From assembly GCF_029892095.1 (NCBI RefSeq), contig NZ_JARZAE010000004.1, positions 3,782,001 through 3,846,000 of the forward strand: DNA of 64,000 nt, in the 5' to 3' direction. The translations under genes were made by a program, and so were the position numbers. The notes below the pieces were generated by a model. The model was not told the origin of the DNA, did not search any database, and saw only the letters and a program-made list of their open reading frames with translations. Numbering within the stretch: the stretch's first letter is position 1; every line of letters begins with the position of its first letter. Source of the DNA: Kitasatospora sp. MAP12-44. GTDB lineage: Bacteria > Actinomycetota > Actinomycetes > Streptomycetales > Streptomycetaceae. Of the stretch, positions 58,713 through 64,000 are shown piece after piece.

Positions 58713-59461
58713 CTGACCTCGCATCCTCTCGACTCCGTCGCCAACGTCAAGGCCAGCGCCGCGACACTGCGCGAACTCGCCGCCCACCTCACCACAGTCG
58801 ACACCGATCAGCTCGACCAACTCCTGGAACACCTCCTGCAGGACGGCGGCCTGCTCCACGCCGCCGAGCGGCTTCTCGCCCGTGCCCGTACCGCGGTCAA
58901 CCCCGACCTCGACGAGACTCACCCCGACCCGGACTCCGTCCCCGCGTACACGCTCATGCACGCCCTGGCCAGGATCGACGAGGACCTGAACGACCGCCGC
59001 ATGGAGGCGCTCGAATCCCTGTCGGCGGCCCGCACCCTCGTCGTCCCGGGGCCCTCGCCCGTCCACGAGGCGGCGGCGCCAGCAGAGCGCACCGCCCAGC
59101 CGTTCGTGACGATCCGGCACACCAACACCGGCGAGATCACCACCACCCGCTTCAACGCCGCCGCCCGGCGGATCCTGCTCCAGGCCGGCTTCGAGGAGAC
59201 TCCTGGCGGCGCCTGCCCAGCGCCGGAAACCAGCACGGACCGGACGCACGGGCCTGCTCGGCAGCCAGCGAGCTGCTCGCCGCCGGCCACCCCGTGCGCC
59301 TGCACCGAGCACTCGGCCAGCCGGTGAGCGCCGACGGTACGCCCCTGCCGGGCACACCCGTACAGACCCGCGACAAGACCTCCCACGCCGAGGCCGCCCG
59401 CACCGCCCGGCCCAGCCGAGGGCCCGGGGCCCGGGCGAACCGGCCCAGACAGACCCCGTGA
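58713..59461 (+). CDS. Helical plus GF-domain protein, probable CTG start, frameshifted
   Basis: GGAG lies 5 bases before CTG at 58713 (LTSHPLDSVANVKASAATLR). Residues 8-110 are the helical domain (LDQLLEHLLQDGGLLHAAER, YTLMHALARIDEDLNDRRME) and the GF domain begins at about 130 (VTIRHTNTGEITTTRFNA, RILLQAGFEE). There the frame breaks: the expected continuation, ACSAASELLAAGHPVRLH and a basic tail ending at TGA 59459-59461, lies in another frame. One G missing from a run near 59195-59200 explains it. The uncorrected frame ends at 59327. Confidence 0.65.
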
Positions 59462-59618
59462 GCGGGCCGACCTCGCCCCCCACGGCCCCGGTGATCCTCC
59501 CGCCCCTGTACCTCCGACGACTGTCCCTGCCCGCTTCGGTGACCGGCAGGAGCGCCCGGACCGGCTCGAACCCACCAGCAGCCTCGCCGTGACCGTGCCC
59601 CTGCTCCTGGAGACCTCC

Positions 59619-59744
59619 TTGCCCACCGATACCGATATCGACCCGCTGGTCGCCGTCCGCCCGTTGGAACTCGCCGGCGCCGGTACTCCCGCTCAACGCG
59701 CTCGGGGCCGTGCCCTCGAACACCGGTGTCTTCCGCCTGCGTGA
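59619..59744 (+). pseudogene. N-terminal remnant of a DUF317 gene
   Basis: GGAG lies 6 bases before TTG at 59619 (LPTDTDIDPLVAVRPLELAG). LVAVRPLELAGAGTP matches the usual DUF317 start, but after 25 residues the frame runs into random sequence and stops; another frame carries a few more residues (ALGAVPSNTGVFRLRE). Most of the gene is missing. Confidence 0.5.
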
Positions 59745-59875
59745 GCGGACGGTCCGGTGTACCCCCTGCCGGGCCGGTCGCCGACGTCGGCACAGTCCGT
59801 GATCCGCTCCGAGAGCGGCCCGCCTTCCAGCACATTGCCAACCGCCCGCACGCGAACCCGTTGAAGGATCTTGCT

Positions 59876-61102
59876 TTGACCACACCCGGACCGCCCGTCA
59901 AAACAGCACACGCCAGGCCCGGCGAGCTGCGGGCCAAGGTCGCCCGAATGTTGGCCGACCGGCCGGCGGACACGCTCACCATCGGGGAAATATCCAAGGC
60001 ACTGGGCCACTCCCACGGTGCTGTCCAGCAAGCGGTCAACACGCTGGTACGACGCGGCGAGGCCGACCAGCCCGGTGCCGGAACGAAGTTCCGCGCGAAC
60101 GCGAAGACTGCCGCCGCCGCGCAGGCCGCGGTGATCAGTCCGCCGGGAACGCACTCTCCCCGCGCCGCCGCGGCCACGGCCCGCACGACCGCTCCCGCAG
60201 CGACCGCGCCTGCAGCGCCCGCGTCCAAGCCGGGCGGCCCGATCCGCCGTGCGGGGGGCCAGCTCTACCACCCCCGGGAGCTGGCCGACCTGCCCGACGT
60301 CGAGGCGCTGAATCGTCTACGCGACGCCGACGTGCCGGTGCTGCTCTACGGTCCCCCGGGCACCGGCAAGACGAGTCTGGTCGAGGCCGCGTTCCCCGAT
60401 CTGCTCACCGTCGCAGGCGACGGCGACACCACGGTCGGCGACCTGATCGGCGAGTACACGCAGGACGACGGTGGAGGCTATGTCTTCCAGTACGGTCCGC
60501 TGATCACCGCGATGACCGAGGGCCGCGCCCTGCTGATCGACGACGCCACCTTGATCTCGCCGAAGGTGTTGGCGGCGCTGTACCCGGCGATGGACGGGCG
60601 CCGCCAGATCCAGGTCAAGGCCCACCGGGGCGAGACCATCAAGGCCGAGCCGGGCTTCTACGTGGTGGCGGGCCACAATCCGGGCGTACACGGGGCGATC
60701 CTGACGGAGGCGCTGTCGTCCCGGTTCAGCGTGCAGATCCAGGTCGGTACGGACTATGACCTCGCCCTGGCCCTGCGGATCGATGCCCGGGTGGTCCGGG
60801 TCGCCCGAAACCTCGCCCGCCAGGTCGAGCTCGGCGAGATGGGCTGGGCCCCCCAACTGCGGGAGCTGCTCAGCTACCAGAAGACCGAGGCCGTCCTCGG
60901 CACCAAGGCCGCGCTCGCGAACCTGATCGGGATCGCTCCCCTGGAGGACCGCGACGCCGTCGCCACCGCCGTCGGCAAGATCGCCGGCGTCAAGGACGTC
61001 GCGCCCCTCACCCTCGGCCGGCAGCTCTCCGCCACGACCGCTTCGGCCGCCCAGCAGCCCCCGGGCAACACCGGCTCCGCGCACCGGGGCCGCTCGCGAT
61101 GA
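59876..61102 (+). CDS. MoxR-type AAA+ ATPase with N-terminal winged helix
   Basis: TTG at 59876 follows GAAGGA; 408 residues. Residues 15-75 form a winged helix (LTIGEISKALGHSHGAVQQA, NTLVRRGEADQPG), then an Ala/Pro linker, then a MoxR/AAA_5 ATPase: Walker A LLYGPPGTGKTSLVEAAF (about 155), Walker B RALLIDDATLI with DD in place of DE, and FYVVAGHNPGVHGAILTEAL with sensor and arginine regions. MoxR ATPases work as chaperones on VWA partners, and the next gene is such a partner overlapping by four bases. The added DNA-binding head is unusual. Confidence 0.8.
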   Translation: MTTPGPPVKTAHARPGELRAKVARMLADRPADTLTIGEISKALGHSHGAVQQAVNTLVRRGEADQPGAGTKFRANAKTAAAAQAAVISPPGTHSPRAAAATARTTAPAATAPAAPASKPGGPIRRAGGQLYHPRELADLPDVEALNRLRDADVPVLLYGPPGTGKTSLVEAAFPDLLTVAGDGDTTVGDLIGEYTQDDGGGYVFQYGPLITAMTEGRALLIDDATLISPKVLAALYPAMDGRRQIQVKAHRGETIKAEPGFYVVAGHNPGVHGAILTEALSSRFSVQIQVGTDYDLALALRIDARVVRVARNLARQVELGEMGWAPQLRELLSYQKTEAVLGTKAALANLIGIAPLEDRDAVATAVGKIAGVKDVAPLTLGRQLSATTASAAQQPPGNTGSAHRGRSR

Positions 61103-62901
61103 ACGCCCATCACCACGTCCAGTCCCCCACCACCACGCCCGACGACGACGCCGACCTAACGCGCTGGGACGACGACGGTGCCCCGCCCGCACCGCCCCGC
61201 TCCTCCCCGGCCACGTGGCTGCGCGTGGGAGCCGAGCTCGGCGACCGGCTGGTCGCCCTCTCCGGCCGCCAGGACCTGCTCGTCACCTGCCGCCCCGGCA
61301 CCCGCAGCGGCGCACCGGCCGCCTTCTTCCCCGCCTTGGCGGAGATCGAGTTCGACGCCGCTCTGTTCGCCCCTCTCCAGCCCCACGAGGTCCGTCCGCG
61401 GATCCTGGGCGACGAGGAGCACTATCCCGCCGCCTGGGGCGTGTTCGTCCACGAGGCCGCCCATGCGGCCCACACCGTATGGGAGCCGCCGGCCGGCGCG
61501 GAACCCCGCGTCGTCGAAGCCGCGCTCCTGCTGGAGGAGAGCCGCGCCGAAGCCGCCCACCTGCTCAGGCGGCCCACCGACCGCAAATACCTGCGCACCG
61601 CCGCCCGCACTCTGGTCATGCCCGACATCGCCAACCCCAGCGTCCAGGGCGTCGAGCAAGCCGCCAGCGTGGCGGCCCTGATACTCGGCCGCCGTGACGC
61701 CGGCATCCTGGACGCCGGCGAGACCAAAGCCGTCGCCGACCTGTGCGAAAAGGTCCTAGGCGCCGACCTGCTGGCCACCCTCACCGGCATCTGGACCGCA
61801 GCCCACCGGTGCGCCGACCACGACGCCACCACCATGCTCGAGCACGCCCAGGACTGGTGCGACGCCCTGGACACCGCTGCCCCCGCCCTGCCCGCCCCGC
61901 CGGCGGACCTCACCGATCTGCTGTCCGGCGCCGTGACGGTCGTCCTGGACAACACGGCCGCCAACGACGCGGCCGACCTCGCGGCACAGCTCGCCGCGAC
62001 CAACGCCATGGCCGCGCAGTCCAGGGCACAGGCCCAGGACCGCGCCCAGCAGGCCGGCCAGCGACGCAAAGCCGCCGCCACCGCCAAGTCCGTTTTCAAC
62101 TCGCGCGGCACCACCGTCAGCCCCGACGGCACACCGGCGCCCTACAGCAACCCGATCACCGGCACCCGCCGACCCACCGCCGCCGAGCAAACCGCCGCCG
62201 CGCGCCTGAGCCGCGCCCTACGCGCCGCCGCCTACCGCGAACGCACCGAGGAGCGGACCACCAGCCCCACCCCGCCCGGCCGCCTCAACATGCGCCAGGC
62301 CCTCGCCCGCGACGCCCAGCGCGCCGCGGGATCGATACCCACCGCAGAACCCTTCACCCACACCCGCCGCCGCAACTCCCCCACCCCACCACTGCGCGTG
62401 GGCATCGCCGTCGACGTCTCCGGCTCCATGAGTGCCGCCTGCGGGCCCGTCGCATCAGCTGCCTGGATCGTGGCCCGCGCAGCGGCCCTGACCGACCCCG
62501 ACTCCCGCACCGCCACCATCGCCTACGACCATGATCTGACCGCACTCACCCGCCCCACCCACCGGGCACCAGACCGCGTGACAACGTTCGATGCCAACGG
62601 CGGCAGCCACAACCTCGGCGACGCCATCGACGCACTCGACCACGGCCTCGACCTCAGCCGCCCCGGCACCGGCCGCCTCCTCGTGATCGTCACCGACGCC
62701 CAATACACCAGCGGCGAAACCGCTCAAGCCGTCACCCGCATCAAACGCCTCACCGCCGCCGGCTGCGCCGTACTCCAGCTCACCCTCACCAAGGAATCCC
62801 GCCACCTGCCAGGGACCACCCTGCTCCACCTGCCCCGGCCCTCCAGTGCTCCCGCCGCCATCGCCACCGCCGCCACTGCCGCCATCCGCAGGACACGCTG
62901 A
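61099..62901 (+). CDS. Putative metallopeptidase-VWA protein, partner of MoxR
   Basis: ATG at 61099 overlaps the previous stop (ATGA); 600 residues. Residues 30-270 hold a zincin-like region with HExxH in VFVHEAAHAAHT (about 118-122) and LLLEESRAEAAHLL as a possible third ligand site. Residues 430-600 form a von Willebrand A domain with MIDAS residues in GIAVDVSGSMSAA, GGSHNLGDAIDAL and VIVTDAQYTSGE. This matches the DUF2201 architecture (metallopeptidase-like plus VWA-like) normally paired with a MoxR ATPase. It may remodel or cleave a target protein complex; the target is unknown. Confidence 0.75.
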   Translation: MNAHHHVQSPTTTPDDDADLTRWDDDGAPPAPPRSSPATWLRVGAELGDRLVALSGRQDLLVTCRPGTRSGAPAAFFPALAEIEFDAALFAPLQPHEVRPRILGDEEHYPAAWGVFVHEAAHAAHTVWEPPAGAEPRVVEAALLLEESRAEAAHLLRRPTDRKYLRTAARTLVMPDIANPSVQGVEQAASVAALILGRRDAGILDAGETKAVADLCEKVLGADLLATLTGIWTAAHRCADHDATTMLEHAQDWCDALDTAAPALPAPPADLTDLLSGAVTVVLDNTAANDAADLAAQLAATNAMAAQSRAQAQDRAQQAGQRRKAAATAKSVFNSRGTTVSPDGTPAPYSNPITGTRRPTAAEQTAAARLSRALRAAAYRERTEERTTSPTPPGRLNMRQALARDAQRAAGSIPTAEPFTHTRRRNSPTPPLRVGIAVDVSGSMSAACGPVASAAWIVARAAALTDPDSRTATIAYDHDLTALTRPTHRAPDRVTTFDANGGSHNLGDAIDALDHGLDLSRPGTGRLLVIVTDAQYTSGETAQAVTRIKRLTAAGCAVLQLTLTKESRHLPGTTLLHLPRPSSAPAAIATAATAAIRRTR

Positions 62902-62970
62902 GGCGCCGTCATACGACCACGATGATCAGACGCAGAAGCCCCTGTCCGCCGGGTTCATCGAGACAGGACA

Positions 62971-63022
62971 CCCCTTCCACCTCATCCTGACCAGCCCCGG
63001 CGGCGCGCCCCGCCAACGGGTG
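62971..63022 (+). repeat. Direct repeat, copy 2 (first copy at 58319)
   Basis: Bases 62971-63000 equal 58319-58348 exactly, and CCAACGGGTG at 63013-63022 equals 58356-58365. The intervening spacer differs by five bases. The copy lies in the 277-base gap after the VWA gene and looks like another remnant of the same small zinc-type gene. Confidence 0.75.
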
Positions 63023-63178
63023 CAACTAACTCACCATCAGCACTACAGCCCCGGCTGCAAGTCCACCCTTGCACCCGGGGCCGTAGTGCGTTCGCCTGCG
63101 GCAGACAGGAAACGCTATGTACAACGGGAAATCCAAGCGAACATAGACGCCTCCCACCCCCTTCGGAAGGCGTTCTTC

Positions 63179-63526
63179 TTGACCCTGGTGCTCTCCGCCC
63201 CCTCCGTCACAGGCCCGCGCCCCGGCGACGCCATCGCTCACCGCACGTGGCTGCTCGGTCCCGGCAATCCTCACCTGATCGACTCGTTCATCTACGAGCA
63301 CCGGTGGTCCTACGCCATCGACACCTTCGGCAGCGTGCACACCAACAGCCCCGACGGCACGGTCTACCTCGGCTATCAGCCCGACAACCCGAACGCCGAC
63401 ACCTGGACCATCGCCGTGGTCGGCACCAGCCTCCACCCCGGCTGGAAGGCCGTGTTCGACCGGGAAACGCCCGCCGCGCTCGTCCTGGACCTGCTCAACG
63501 CCATGCTCAACCGCACCACACGCTGA
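63179..63526 (+). CDS. Short single-unit DUF317 protein
   Basis: TTG at 63179 is 8 bases after GGAAGG (LTLVLSAPSVTGPRPGDAIA); 115 residues. TWLLGPGNPHLIDSFIYEHR, GTVYLGYQPDNPNADTW and GWKAVFDRETPAALVLDLLN make one DUF317 unit. It ends NRTTR without the long tail. Others of the family have two or four units, so this is a truncated or minimal member. Confidence 0.65.
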   Translation: MTLVLSAPSVTGPRPGDAIAHRTWLLGPGNPHLIDSFIYEHRWSYAIDTFGSVHTNSPDGTVYLGYQPDNPNADTWTIAVVGTSLHPGWKAVFDRETPAALVLDLLNAMLNRTTR

Positions 63527-63583
63527 CCGCCACGACGCTCACCGCGCCAGCACGCCCACGCCCCCAGCCGAAAGGCCCGCCCC

Positions 63584-63703
63584 ATCGCTCTCGTAGGCGC
63601 CCTGAACCTGGCTCTTCAGCACACTCTCTTCCGGGTCCGACTCCTGGCCGCTGAGACCGTTCTCCACGGCACTGCGCCCCTTCCTCGGGGCCTTCAGGGC
63701 TGA
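63584..63703 (+). other. Possible 39-residue ORF with ATC start
   Basis: GAAAGG lies 8 bases before ATC at 63584, opening IALVGALNLALQHTLFRVRL and stopping at 63703. It fits the start pattern of the region but is short and unsupported otherwise. Nothing else is seen between 63527 and 63810. Confidence 0.25.
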
Positions 63704-63810
63704 CCGTCCCGTGGTGCAGCCCGCCCAGCTGGTTGCCACGGTTGACGTCACCACGCGTGCCCCGGCGCTTCCCCTCCTCCACACCGCCCGCCCCGTTTCA
63801 AGGGAGCAGT

Positions 63811-64000
63811 ATGTCCACCGACCTGGTCACCACCGAGCAGACCGCGCCCGGAAGCCGCCGCAAGCTGGTCCTCTCGCTCTGCCTGAGCAACATCCCTGTC
63901 CTGATCACGTCCGTCTATCCGCTCTGCATGGTGGCGGGGCAGGTCAACGGCCCGACGTGGCGCTCCCTGGTCATCGTCCTGACCTTCGACGCGCTCATGC
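63811..64000 (+). CDS. Membrane protein, N-terminal fragment
   Basis: ATG at 63811 is 4 bases after AGGGAG; the frame is open to the window end (63 residues). MSTDLVTTEQTAPGSRRK is followed by two hydrophobic segments, LVLSLCLSNIPVLITSVYPL and SLVIVLTFDALM. This looks like the start of a polytopic membrane protein; the family cannot be named from the part present. Confidence 0.6.
   Translation, partial: MSTDLVTTEQTAPGSRRKLVLSLCLSNIPVLITSVYPLCMVAGQVNGPTWRSLVIVLTFDALM

Overview
The window is very GC-rich DNA from a Streptomyces-like actinobacterium (Streptomyces, Kitasatospora or a close relative). The base composition, the many DUF317 proteins (a family known almost only from streptomycetes) and the SCO6880/DUF6112/DUF6238 transfer proteins all point that way. 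It reads as the core of a large conjugative element, either a plasmid or an integrative conjugative element. No integrase, rep, parAB, tRNA, rRNA or CRISPR array was seen, so I cannot say which kind it is or where it ends.

Layout. 1-2547: the end of an ATP-dependent DNA ligase, an unknown gene and a DUF5655 gene, closed by a bidirectional terminator. 2688-12144 (minus strand): accessory genes including three DUF317 proteins, ending in a beta-class DNA methyltransferase. 12145-12834: a divergent control region with four copies of one promoter/operator module, one reading left into the methyltransferase and three reading right. 12835-20153: a Gram-positive type IV secretion set (lytic transglycosylase/NlpC-P60 protein, DUF6112 small membrane protein, VirB8-like, VirB6-like, SCO6880, DUF6238, VirB4-like ATPase). 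20263-29254: small proteins built from a recurring, unnamed roughly 85-residue domain (called the GF domain here) and a helical domain. 29427-33178: a VirD4/TraG coupling protein (frameshifted), a PAPS-reductase-like ATP-pyrophosphatase and small genes. 33175-38428: a protein with two DnaB-N domains, then six helical-bundle genes. 38425-48848: a broken C5 methyltransferase, DUF4913, a RelE-like toxin fold, tandem HxlR regulators, an MFS transporter, a HAD hydrolase and a DUF4259 protein. 49699-50930: a MobC-like protein and the relaxase. 51027-58276: a paralogous pair and large DUF317 proteins. 58713-64000: a GF-domain gene, a MoxR/VWA-metallopeptidase pair, a short DUF317 gene and the start of a membrane protein.

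How it works together. The relaxase and MobC would nick and carry the DNA, TraG would couple it to the channel, and the VirB-like set would form the channel and open the cell wall. The many accessory genes lie between and after these in the same orientation with very short gaps, so most are probably transcribed with the transfer genes.

Three features stand out. First, about 20 genes on both strands seem to begin at ATC, CTG, ATA or ACG behind a good Shine-Dalgarno sequence. Canonical-start gene calling would shorten or miss them. Second, most accessory proteins, although unrelated in their folds, end in a similar Ala/Pro/Ser-rich tail with spaced arginines and a final Arg; this could be a shared secretion signal. 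Third, several genes are broken by single-base changes in homopolymer runs, which may be real decay or assembly error. Family names come from recognition of sequence patterns, not from searches.
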